Below are positions 32,445 through 40,990 of a stretch of 64,000 nucleotides of DNA, piece after piece. Every line of letters begins with the position of its first letter. Positions within the stretch are counted from its first letter, which is position 1. The position numbers were made by a program, and so were the translations under genes. The notes below the pieces were generated by a model that was given only the letters and a program-made list of their open reading frames with translations, was not told the origin of the DNA and did not search any database. This DNA is from Verrucomicrobiota bacterium (GTDB taxonomy: Bacteria; Verrucomicrobiota; Verrucomicrobiia; Opitutales; UBA953), in assembly GCA_030830965.1 (NCBI GenBank), contig JAURLX010000004.1:1-64000 (forward strand), given 5' to 3'.

Positions 32445-32855
32445 TCAGGCCTGCTCGAGCGTGCCGTCCGCCCTGAGCCTGCGGTAGTAGCAGCCCGAGC
32501 GCGAACGTCCGTCGGCGCCCTTGGTGTGGCAGGCGCCCTGCCCCGCCGGCCTCACGCGGTAGAGGATGGAATTCTGCTCGCAGTTCACGCGCACCTCGAG
32601 GAGTTCCAGGAAATCTCCGGAGGTGAGGCCCTTGATCCAAAGTTCGTTGCGCGAGGTGCTCCAGAAAGTCGCCTTGCGCTCCTTGAGCGCGGTGGCGAGC
32701 GCCAGCTCATTGACGTAGCCGAGGATGAGCACCTCCCCGGTCGCGGCGTCCTGGGCGACGGCCGGAATCACATCCGCCTGGCCTGAGGCGATTTTCCTCA
32801 GCTTCTTGAAATCCAGCGTGAGCTGGGACCCTTCCTCGAGCGCCTTGTCTGCCAT
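32445..32855 (-). CDS. hisI: Phosphoribosyl-AMP cyclohydrolase
   Basis: VIPAVAQDAATGEVLILGYVNELALATALKERKATFWSTSRNELWIKGLTSGDFLELLEVRVNCEQNSILYRVRPAGQGACHTKGADGRSRSGCYYRRL. Confidence 0.92.
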   Translation of the reverse strand: MADKALEEGSQLTLDFKKLRKIASGQADVIPAVAQDAATGEVLILGYVNELALATALKERKATFWSTSRNELWIKGLTSGDFLELLEVRVNCEQNSILYRVRPAGQGACHTKGADGRSRSGCYYRRLRADGTLEQA

Positions 32856-32932
32856 GCGACCAATCTGGCAGGCACTCTGGCGCTCATTCAAGGCTGGAAT
32901 CCCCTGCGTTTTGGCCATACCCCGATGACATC

Positions 32933-34924
32933 ATGTCCCTCAATACCGCCGCTCTTTCCCGCGCCGCCGACGAGGCCCGCGGACTGTCCATGGACGCCGT
33001 CGCCGCATGCCACTCGGGGCACCTCGGCCTGCCCCTCGGCGCGGCCGAGATCGGCGCCGCCCTCTACGGCCATTTCCTGCGGCACGACCCCTCCGACCCC
33101 CGATGGATCAACCGCGACCGCTTTGTCCTTTCCGCCGGCCATGGCTCGATGTTCCTCTACTCCTGGCTCCACCTCGCCGGCTTCGACCTTCCCGTGGAGC
33201 AGGTGAAGGCCTTCCGCAAGCTGCACTCCAAGACCCCAGGCCATCCTGAATTCGGCGAGACGCCCGGCGTCGAGGCCACCACGGGGCCGCTGGGCCAGGG
33301 CACCGGCAACATCGTCGGCATGGCCGTCGCCGCCAAGATGGCCGCCGCCCACTTCAACACCCCCGAACACACGGTCTTCGACCACCTCGTGGTGGGCCTC
33401 GCCGGGGACGGCTGCCTCCAGGAAGGCATCTCGCAGGAGGCCGCGTCCTTCGCCGGTCGCTTCGGCTTGGACAACCTCGTCATGCTCTACGATTCCAACG
33501 ACGTCACCCTCGACGCGATGGCCTCGAAGACGCAGAACGAGGACACCGCCAAGCGCTTCGAGGCGGCGAACTGGGAGGTCATCCTGGTCAAGGACGCCAA
33601 CCAGGTCGGCCCGGTCGCGGCCGCCCTCGACCAGGCCCGCGCCAGCCGCAACGGCAAGCCCAAGCTCATCATCTGCAAGACCGTCATCGCGAAAGGCATC
33701 CCCGAAGTGCAGGGCTCGGCCAAGGGGCACGGCGAGGGCGGCGTGAAGTTCGTCGACGCCGCGCGCAAGGCGCTCGGCCTGCCGGACGAGAAGTTCTTCG
33801 TTTCGGCCGAGACCCGCGCCTTCTTCGCCGAACGCAGGGCCCGCCAGGCCGCGGAACACGCCGCCTGGAAGCGGGGCTTCGAGGCCTGGACCAAAGCCCA
33901 GCCCGCCAAGGCCGCCCTCCTCGCGAAGGCCGCCGCGGGCGAGCACGGCGACGTCGCCTCGCTCCTCGCCGCCATCCCCGAGTTCGGCAAGAACGCCCTC
34001 GCGACCCGCGTCTCCGGCGAGGCCTGCATCAACGCGGTGGCGAAGGCCGCCCCGACGGTGCTCTCCGGCTCAGCTGACCTCCACGGCTCGACCAAGAACT
34101 ACATCAAGGACGTGGGCGACTTCGACGTGGCCACGCCCGGCGGCCGCAACCTCTACTTCGGCATCCGCGAGCACGCCATGGGCGCGATCCTCAATGGCAT
34201 CGCCTACCACGGCGTGTTCAAGGGTTCGGGCGCGACGTTCCTGACCTTCTCCGACTACCTGCGTCCCTCGATCCGCGTCGCCGCGCTCTCCAAGCTGCAG
34301 ACGTTCTACATCTTCACGCACGACTCGGTGGGCGTGGGCGAGGACGGCCCCACGCACCAGCCTGTCGAGACGGTCAGCGCGCTGCGCTGCATCCCCAACC
34401 TCGACGTGGTCAGGCCCGCGGACGCCGAGGAGACGGCCGCGGCCTTCGCGCACGCGGTCTCCCGCAAGGACGGTCCGGTGGCGCTCATCCTTTCACGTCA
34501 GAACGTGCCCTCGCTCGACGCCATCCCAGTCGCCGAACGCCGCCAAGGCGCGCTCCGAGGTGCCTACGTGGCCCGCCGCGAGACGGCCGCCCTCACCCAC
34601 GTGCTCATCGGCACGGGGAGCGAGCTGCAGCACGCGCTCGCCGCGGCCGAGGAGCTCGGCGCCGGGGTCCGCGTGGTCTCGATGCCGTCGATGGAGGTCT
34701 TCGCCCGCCAGCCCGCGTCGTACCGCGACGAGGTGCTGCCCCCGTCCTGCGCCAAGCGAGTGAGCATCGAAGCCGGCGTGACCTCCACCTGGGGCCGCCA
34801 CGTGGGCCTCGGAGGCAAGGCAATCGGCACCGACACCTTCGGCCTCTCCGCCCCCGGCGACGTGGTCATGAAGGAACTCGGCATCACCAAGGAGGCCGTC
34901 GTGGCCGCCGCCAAGGCGCTCTGA
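32933..34924 (+). CDS. tkt: Transketolase
   Basis: DAVAACHSGHLGLPLGAAEIGAALYGHFLRHDPSDPRWINRDRFVLSAGHGSMFLYSWLHLAGF...GDGCLQEGISQEAASFAG...DSVGVGEDGPTHQPVE. Confidence 0.97.
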   Translation: MSLNTAALSRAADEARGLSMDAVAACHSGHLGLPLGAAEIGAALYGHFLRHDPSDPRWINRDRFVLSAGHGSMFLYSWLHLAGFDLPVEQVKAFRKLHSKTPGHPEFGETPGVEATTGPLGQGTGNIVGMAVAAKMAAAHFNTPEHTVFDHLVVGLAGDGCLQEGISQEAASFAGRFGLDNLVMLYDSNDVTLDAMASKTQNEDTAKRFEAANWEVILVKDANQVGPVAAALDQARASRNGKPKLIICKTVIAKGIPEVQGSAKGHGEGGVKFVDAARKALGLPDEKFFVSAETRAFFAERRARQAAEHAAWKRGFEAWTKAQPAKAALLAKAAAGEHGDVASLLAAIPEFGKNALATRVSGEACINAVAKAAPTVLSGSADLHGSTKNYIKDVGDFDVATPGGRNLYFGIREHAMGAILNGIAYHGVFKGSGATFLTFSDYLRPSIRVAALSKLQTFYIFTHDSVGVGEDGPTHQPVETVSALRCIPNLDVVRPADAEETAAAFAHAVSRKDGPVALILSRQNVPSLDAIPVAERRQGALRGAYVARRETAALTHVLIGTGSELQHALAAAEELGAGVRVVSMPSMEVFARQPASYRDEVLPPSCAKRVSIEAGVTSTWGRHVGLGGKAIGTDTFGLSAPGDVVMKELGITKEAVVAAAKAL

Positions 34925-34946
34925 ACAGCCAGACCGGCCGGAGGAA

Positions 34947-34971
34947 GGGCGGGCCTGAGCCCGCCCTTTTT
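34947..34971 (+). terminator. Rho-independent terminator of tkt
   Basis: gggcgggc-ctga-gcccgccc followed by ttttt. Confidence 0.85.
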
Positions 34972-34977
34972 CATCCC

Positions 34978-35883
34978 TCACCTGACCGGGCGGAGGGATG
35001 AGAGCGGCAGGCGGAAGATGTCGCCCTGTTCGCTCGCGAGGAGCAAGGTGGACGCGTCGGCCCAGGCGCAGCCTTCCAGCTGCCAGGAAAGCAGCGGCGG
35101 GGAAAGCGCCGAGCCGAGCGCGCGGCCGGAGAAGAACGCCTCCCCTTCGGCCGGAAGGTCGAACACCCAGATGAAACGGTAGGTCAGCACCGCGAGCTTC
35201 GTCCGATCGGGCGAGACGGATGCGTCGGTCACCATGCCGAGCGCGTCGAACCGGGCGAGCTTCACCGGCTCCGTCCGGTCCCCGTGCGCGGGGATCTCGA
35301 TGCGCCAGAGGTCGGTGAGGGTGTCCCGTCGGTGCTTGGTCAGCAGGTACAGCCGCCCGCGGAGCATGAAGACGGCCTCGCAATCGTGGGAGAGCTCCGG
35401 GTCGGGAAAGACCTTCTGGTCGGGCCAGGCGAAGGTGACACGACGGGCGGCCGTGGTCGCGGCGCCCCGGGCCGGCTCCTGCAGCACGTAGAGCTGGAGC
35501 TCTTTGCGCAGCGACAGGTTGTTGCCGACGTCGGCGACGATCATGCGTCCTCCTGCCTCGCCCGTGAGTCCCTCCCAGTCGTTGCGGGCGGCGCCGACGA
35601 CCTCGGTCCCCGTCCACGGGGCTCCGGCATGCTCGGCAAAAGCTCCGTCCGAACGGAGAGGGATGAGGCGGGGCCGGGGGCCGTGGTCGGAGACGGCCCA
35701 GAAGACTCCGGGCATGGAGGGACTCGCCCAGAGGCCGGAGCATTCCGGCAGCGCGGCCCTCGGCAACTTGCCCGCGGATCTCAGCTCGACCGGCGGGAAT
35801 CCGGGTGCGGCGCGCGTGACGACGGCGGGCTCGGCGCCGGCGAGGACGGAGCCGGCCAGAACGACCATGAGCGAGGACCGCAT
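34978..35883 (-). CDS. Secreted beta-propeller-like / phytase-like esterase domain protein
   Basis: Signal peptide MRSSLMVVLAGSVLAGAEP; CSGLWASPSMPGVFWAVSDHGPRPRLIPLRSDG...NDWEGLTGEAGGRMIVADVGNN; repeated blade-like segments. Confidence 0.6.
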   Translation of the reverse strand: MRSSLMVVLAGSVLAGAEPAVVTRAAPGFPPVELRSAGKLPRAALPECSGLWASPSMPGVFWAVSDHGPRPRLIPLRSDGAFAEHAGAPWTGTEVVGAARNDWEGLTGEAGGRMIVADVGNNLSLRKELQLYVLQEPARGAATTAARRVTFAWPDQKVFPDPELSHDCEAVFMLRGRLYLLTKHRRDTLTDLWRIEIPAHGDRTEPVKLARFDALGMVTDASVSPDRTKLAVLTYRFIWVFDLPAEGEAFFSGRALGSALSPPLLSWQLEGCAWADASTLLLASEQGDIFRLPLSSLRPVR

Positions 35884-35968
35884 GCGGCCAAGATGATGAA
35901 CCAAGGCCGCAAGGCAATCCGAGGCGGTTTGGGATGGCGCAAGGGCGGGCCGGCGCAAGCATCACGCC

Positions 35969-36559
35969 ATGGCCCGCTCCGCCCGCGACCTCTGGACGGC
36001 ACGCCTCAAGGGCGGGGTGTCGCGCGTATCCAGCAGCCTGCCCCGGCGCAATTCGACGGCCGTCGCGCCCGGAGCGAAACGCGGCTGCAGAGCGATCATC
36101 ATCGGCATCGATCCGTCCCTGCGCGGGACCGGGCTAGCGGTGGTCGACGCGCGCGGTCCCGCGCCCCGGCTGCTCGCGAGCACGACCCTGCGGCTGCCGG
36201 CCCGCCTCACCCAGGCCGAATGCCTCGGACGGATCGCGGCCGCCTCGGAGAAGATGGCGCGCGAACATCAGGCGACGGAAGTGGCGGTCGAGGGCACGAT
36301 CTACGTGCAGAACTTCCGCACGGCGCAGGCGATGGGGGCCTCCCGCGGCGCCGCGCTGGGAGCGGTGGCCAGGCTGGGCCTGAAAGTGACCGAATACGCT
36401 CCGGCGAGGATCAAGCAGGCGGTGGCCGGTCACGGCCGGGCCAGCAAGGACCAGGTGGGCCGCATGGTAAGCGCGGCGCTCGGCCTGACGGACGTCCTCC
36501 CCGCGGACGAGTCGGATGCGGCGGCGGCGGCGCTCTGCCACGCCTACAACGCGCGCTGA
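35969..36559 (+). CDS. ruvC: Crossover junction endodeoxyribonuclease RuvC
   Basis: IIIGIDPSLRGTGLAVVDARG...EVAVEGTIYVQNFRTAQAMGASRGAALGAVARLGLKVTEYAPARIKQAVAGHGRASKDQVGRMV...ADESDAAAAALCHAYN. Confidence 0.93.
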   Translation: MARSARDLWTARLKGGVSRVSSSLPRRNSTAVAPGAKRGCRAIIIGIDPSLRGTGLAVVDARGPAPRLLASTTLRLPARLTQAECLGRIAAASEKMAREHQATEVAVEGTIYVQNFRTAQAMGASRGAALGAVARLGLKVTEYAPARIKQAVAGHGRASKDQVGRMVSAALGLTDVLPADESDAAAAALCHAYNAR

Positions 36560-36561
36560 GC

Positions 36562-39132
36562 TCAGTCCTCCGTGACGGCGAAACGGTCCGCCCGGCCGTT
36601 CGCCTCGCTCCAACGGGCCATCAGCTCGTCGAGCGGCACGGGGCGCACCTTCTGGGCGAGGTTGGCCGCGCCGGCCTCGAGGCAGGCGCGCAGCTGGTCC
36701 CACACCGCGCCGTAGGAGCGCGAGAAACGCAGCGAGCCGTCGCGGATGAGGCTGGAGACCTGGCAGCAGCCGCCGACCTCCGTGCAGGTGAAGCGCCCCG
36801 CCTTGAACTCCTCCGTCGAGACGGCGAAGAGATCGAAGCGGGCGAAGTGCAGCCCCGGGAAACGCCGGGCGAAGGACGTCACCGCGGCCTCGAGCTCGGG
36901 CGTGAGCAGATCGGGCCGGTGGACGCAGCGGGCGCCGTGCCCGTAGCTGCCGGTGGGGTTGAGCGTCACCGTCTCTCCGGCGGCGGGCACCCGGGTGAGG
37001 GAGCGCGAGTGGCAGCGCAGGTAGAGGGCGGCCCGGGCGACCGCACGGTCGTCGAGCCAGATCAGCTCCTCCAGCGTCTGATCGCCGTCGCCGCGCACGG
37101 TCACCGCGCGCTTCTCGACGACGGCCATGACACGCCCGTCGTCGTGGCCGGGACTGCGGCGCCAGACCACCTCGAATTCACGGCCGCGGACGAGCGGCTG
37201 CAGCACCAGGTCCTCCTCCGCGCCGCGCATCAGACGCTCGAGCGCCACGCCGTCGCGGACGATGCGGAGCCCCGCGCCGTTCTCCGAGACCTCGGGCTTG
37301 CAGACGAGCGGGAAGCCGTGCGCGGAGGAGAACGAGGCGGCCTCGCGGACGCGGGCTTCGGAATCCTCGTCGACGGAGAGCGCCAGGGTCGGGCAGCAGC
37401 GGGAATCGCGCTGGAAGGGCCGCAGCAGCAGCGAACGGGAGTCGCCGGTGAAGCCCCCGATCCGGCCGAAGGAGGGATTGGCCGAGGCGAAGGCCGTCAG
37501 GCTGAGGTGACGCAGGCTGAGCAAGGCCACGCCCAGGCGCACGGGGAGGAAGAGGATGCCCGACCTCCAGCCCGAGGGCTGGAGAAATCGGCGCACCTTC
37601 ATGACGATCTCGCGACGGCCACGCCAGGTGAGGGCCGGCACCACCCAGTGCGTGAGGAACCAGATCAGGAAGAAGATCCCTATCACGATCCACGCCGCAT
37701 ACTGCTTGTAGCGCGGGAACTGCTCCATGAAGGGCGGGCCCAACGTGCTTCCCAGCAGCATGAGGAAGGGCGTCCACACCAGCGCGGCCACGAAGAGGAG
37801 GAGCGCGAGGCGCGGCAGGCCGAGCCGCAGGATGCCGGCGGTCACGAAGGTGGGCACGCGGCTCGCGGGGATGAAGCGCGAGCTGACGATCACCAGCAGC
37901 CCGCGGGGCGACCCGAACCAGCCGGCCATCCGGTCGATCTCATGCTCCTTGACGATCCACCTGAGCGGCGCGCGCCGGAGCGCGCCGCGGCCGAGCCAGC
38001 GGCCCAAGCCGTAGAGCACCATGTCGCCGATGAAGATGCCGGCCGTGCAGGCGAGCGCCGCCCACCAGAAGCTGATGATGCCCTGGGCCGAGAGCAGGCC
38101 GGAGGCCAGGCAGGTCGGATCCTCCGCGACGAAGGTGCAGAATATGATGACGAGGATCAGCATCCAGAAGCGCGCGCCGCCGGAGACGACCAGTTCGGGA
38201 TAAGGCTGGGAGGGCGGGACGGGGGCGGGGCGCACGGCGGCGCGTCCGGCCTCGGCGTCCAGGATGAAGCGGGCGACGCCGGGGGCGGCCGCCTGGGCGA
38301 CCGCGCCGCCATGACCGCCCTCCAGTTCCAGCAGCCGGGCCTGTGGCATGAGACGGGCGGAATAGCGGGCGGCGTCCACGGGCGTGATCCAGTCGGACTG
38401 GCCGTGGACGATGAGGGCCGGGCCGTTCCATGCGCGCAGCAGCTCCCTGGCGCCCGAGAGGTCGCTGTCGAAGAACACGCCCGAATAGCCGCGATTGAAG
38501 GGGATCCGGTCGGCGAGCCCGAAATGGGGCGTCGCGACGTCAAGCAGCAGGAACGGAAGATGATGGAAGAAGTAGACGAACTTGTTGGCCACCGCGTTGC
38601 CCAGCAGCGTGTACTCCTGCGCGCTGGGCGCGGAGATCATGGTCAGCGAGGCGACGTTGTCAGGATGGCGGCTGGCGATCTCAAGCGCGACGATGCCGCC
38701 CATCCCCTCCCCGACGAGATGGAACCGTCCCTTCCCCAGCCGGGACTTGATCGACTCGAGTGCATCCTCCGCGATGCGGTCGATGGCCATCGTGGGGCGC
38801 GAACGATGATTGCGCGTCGGCCAGCCGACGGCCCAGACCTCGCCCACGCCGGGCACGTCGTCGGACCTCACGGAGAGGGCGGATCGCTTCCATCCTTCGC
38901 CGTCGTCCGGCAGGCGCGGGACGACCACCACCGGCAGGGCGCCGGACGGCGCCATGCTGAAGGCCGGCAGGACCCGCTCGAAGGAGATCGCACGCACCCG
39001 CTCCGGCTTCGGCAGACGATCCTCCGCCGTGACCCAACGGGAAAGCAGGACCGCGAGGAGATAAGCCCCAAGGATAACCCACTTTCCAGGAATCCGCCGT
39101 GCGGAGCGCTTGCGATCGGCGGTCGTGGACAT
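36562..39132 (-). CDS. Three-domain membrane fusion: alpha/beta-hydrolase-like - DedA/SNARE-associated (VTT) - ATP-grasp
   Basis: From MSTTADRK (856 aa): N-terminal TM; FHLVGEGMGGIVALEIASRHPDNVASLTMISAP...GQSDWITPVDAA...LELEGGHGGAVAQ; VTT core GDMVLYGLGRWLG...SSRFIPASRVPTFVTAGIL; ATP-grasp GFPLVCKPEVSENGAGLRIV...LVLQPLVRGREFEVV...HFARFDLFAVSTEEFKAGRFTCTEVGG. Confidence 0.88.
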   Translation of the reverse strand: MSTTADRKRSARRIPGKWVILGAYLLAVLLSRWVTAEDRLPKPERVRAISFERVLPAFSMAPSGALPVVVVPRLPDDGEGWKRSALSVRSDDVPGVGEVWAVGWPTRNHRSRPTMAIDRIAEDALESIKSRLGKGRFHLVGEGMGGIVALEIASRHPDNVASLTMISAPSAQEYTLLGNAVANKFVYFFHHLPFLLLDVATPHFGLADRIPFNRGYSGVFFDSDLSGARELLRAWNGPALIVHGQSDWITPVDAARYSARLMPQARLLELEGGHGGAVAQAAAPGVARFILDAEAGRAAVRPAPVPPSQPYPELVVSGGARFWMLILVIIFCTFVAEDPTCLASGLLSAQGIISFWWAALACTAGIFIGDMVLYGLGRWLGRGALRRAPLRWIVKEHEIDRMAGWFGSPRGLLVIVSSRFIPASRVPTFVTAGILRLGLPRLALLLFVAALVWTPFLMLLGSTLGPPFMEQFPRYKQYAAWIVIGIFFLIWFLTHWVVPALTWRGRREIVMKVRRFLQPSGWRSGILFLPVRLGVALLSLRHLSLTAFASANPSFGRIGGFTGDSRSLLLRPFQRDSRCCPTLALSVDEDSEARVREAASFSSAHGFPLVCKPEVSENGAGLRIVRDGVALERLMRGAEEDLVLQPLVRGREFEVVWRRSPGHDDGRVMAVVEKRAVTVRGDGDQTLEELIWLDDRAVARAALYLRCHSRSLTRVPAAGETVTLNPTGSYGHGARCVHRPDLLTPELEAAVTSFARRFPGLHFARFDLFAVSTEEFKAGRFTCTEVGGCCQVSSLIRDGSLRFSRSYGAVWDQLRACLEAGAANLAQKVRPVPLDELMARWSEANGRADRFAVTED

Positions 39133-39207
39133 GGGGGCCACACATCCAAACCCGCCCGGAGCCGGGGGCAAGAAGGTAAGGCCGCGGGACGGGCGTTTTG
39201 GCTTCCT

Positions 39208-39627
39208 ATGCGGCTCCGGTTGGCTTGGCTGGAGCCAGTGCAACCCAGCGGAAAGGAGCTGCCCGGCCTCAGGGTCACCGTCGACAGGGTGGTGCATCAG
39301 AAACTGGCCGACCATCCTCCGGAGACCCCGCACGCCTTCGCCTATTTCCTCACCATCGTGAATCTTTCCACCGAGACCGTCCGCATCCTCGGACGCAAAT
39401 GGATCCTCCGCCCCGAGGGCGGCGGGGTGCAGGTCATCGAGGGCGATGGCGTGGTCGGCAAGTCCCCCCTGCTCGCGCCGGGCGAGAAGTTCTCCTACAG
39501 CAGCCACCACCTCGCGGCCGGCCGGGTCGTCGCGGAGGGCGCCTTCCACGGGGCGACCAGCTCCGGCGAACGGGTCTTCGTGCGCATCCCGGCCTTCGAG
39601 ATGAGCCCGCCGGAGGACGGCGCCTGA
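39208..39627 (+). CDS. apaG: ApaG/DUF525 domain protein
   Basis: PHAFAYFLTIVNLSTETVRILGRKWILRPEGGGVQVIEGDGVVGKSPLLAPGEKFSYSSHHLAAGRVVAEGAFHG. Confidence 0.92.
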   Translation: MRLRLAWLEPVQPSGKELPGLRVTVDRVVHQKLADHPPETPHAFAYFLTIVNLSTETVRILGRKWILRPEGGGVQVIEGDGVVGKSPLLAPGEKFSYSSHHLAAGRVVAEGAFHGATSSGERVFVRIPAFEMSPPEDGA

Positions 39628-39631
39628 ACGC

Positions 39632-40990
39632 ATGAGACTGACCGACCTTAACTCCGGCCGCGAAATCGGCGCGAACTGCCTGCTCGCCGAGTTCGGCGGG
39701 CTCCGCATCGCCTTCGACTGCGGCCTTCACCCGAAGCTAGAGGGACGGAAGGCCCTGCCGCGGCTCGACCTCGTGCAGGCGCCGCTGGACGCCGTGATCC
39801 TCACCCACTGCCACCTCGACCACCTCGGCTCCCTGCCCCTCCTGCTCCGCGCGCATCCTTCGGCCCGGGTGTTCGCCTCGGCGGCCTCGACGCTCTTCGC
39901 CCGCCGGCTGCTGAACAACTCCGTGCGGGTCATGATGCGCCAGCGCGAGGAGACCGGCATGGCGGACTACCCGCTGTACGTGGAGAACGACGTCGAACGC
40001 GTCGAGAACGCCCTCTCCGCGGCGCCGCTCGACGCGCCCAGGGCCATCGGGCGCGGGGGCGAGGAGCTCCGGTTCTCCTTCCACCTCGCGGGGCACGTGG
40101 CCGGGGCGGTCGGCTGCCTGGTCGAGCACCGTGGCCGCCGCCATTTCTTCACGGGTGACGTCCACTTCCAAGCCCAGCGCACGGTCGCCGGCGCCGACTT
40201 CCCCCGCCAGCCGGTCGACACCCTGGTGATGGAATGCACGCGCGGGGCGACCGCCGACTCGCCCGCCGGCGGCCGAGGATCGGAGGAGCGGCGGCTGCTC
40301 CGCAAGATCAACGAGGTCGTCGACCGGGGCGGCTCGGTCCTGCTGCCCGCCTTCGCCTTCGGGCGCATGCAGGAGATCCTGCTCATGTTGGACGAGGCGG
40401 CGGCGGCGGGCGAACTGGCCGACGTGCCGGTGTTCTGCTCCGGACTCGGGCTCGACCTCTGCGACTACATGCACGAGGCGGCGCGCAAGACGCGCCAGGT
40501 GAAGTTCGACCGCGGGATCCTGCGTGACCTGGGCGTCGTACCCCTCTCGCGCAAGCACGTGCAGCCCGGGCGCAACATGCCCGAACAGGGGATCTACGTC
40601 CTCTCCAGCGGCATGCTGGTGGAGAAGACGCCGTCGTGGCGGGTCGCGGCGAACATGCTCGACCATGCGGAGAACGCCGTGCTCTTCGTCGGCTACTGCG
40701 ACCCGGACACGCCGGGCGGCGAGCTCATCGGCATGGCTCCAGGCGGCAGGTTCAAGTTCCGCGGGCTCGACCACGAGGCCACGCTCCGCGCCGAGGTCGA
40801 ACGCTTCCACCTGAGCGGGCACGCCGACCGCGGGGAGCTCGTCGCGTTCGCCCGGGAGCTCGGGCCTAGGGACGTGGTGCTCACGCACGGCGACCCACCG
40901 GCCCGCGCATGGATGAAGGAGGCGCTGACGACGGCGCTGCCGGGAGCCAGGATCCACGACCCGGAGCCGGGCGTGCCACTGGACCTGTGA
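39632..40990 (+). CDS. Metallo-beta-lactamase/beta-CASP (CPSF-like) ribonuclease
   Basis: VILTHCHLDHLGSLPLLLRAHP...FFTGDVHFQAQRTVAGADFP...VLLPAFAFGRMQEILLML...LSGHADRGELVAFARELGPRDVVLTHGD. Confidence 0.92.
   Translation: MRLTDLNSGREIGANCLLAEFGGLRIAFDCGLHPKLEGRKALPRLDLVQAPLDAVILTHCHLDHLGSLPLLLRAHPSARVFASAASTLFARRLLNNSVRVMMRQREETGMADYPLYVENDVERVENALSAAPLDAPRAIGRGGEELRFSFHLAGHVAGAVGCLVEHRGRRHFFTGDVHFQAQRTVAGADFPRQPVDTLVMECTRGATADSPAGGRGSEERRLLRKINEVVDRGGSVLLPAFAFGRMQEILLMLDEAAAAGELADVPVFCSGLGLDLCDYMHEAARKTRQVKFDRGILRDLGVVPLSRKHVQPGRNMPEQGIYVLSSGMLVEKTPSWRVAANMLDHAENAVLFVGYCDPDTPGGELIGMAPGGRFKFRGLDHEATLRAEVERFHLSGHADRGELVAFARELGPRDVVLTHGDPPARAWMKEALTTALPGARIHDPEPGVPLDL

Noticed and set aside
35284-39627. 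1447-aa + strand ORF
   Set aside because: Antisense to the propeller protein and the fusion gene; compositionally biased translation typical of the opposite strand in high-GC DNA. Only the final 139 codons (apaG) are real.
39133-39708. N-terminal extension of the fusion protein ORF up to 1048 aa
   Set aside because: Extension runs antisense through apaG and lacks domain content; MSTTADRK at 39132 followed by a TM helix is the more natural start.
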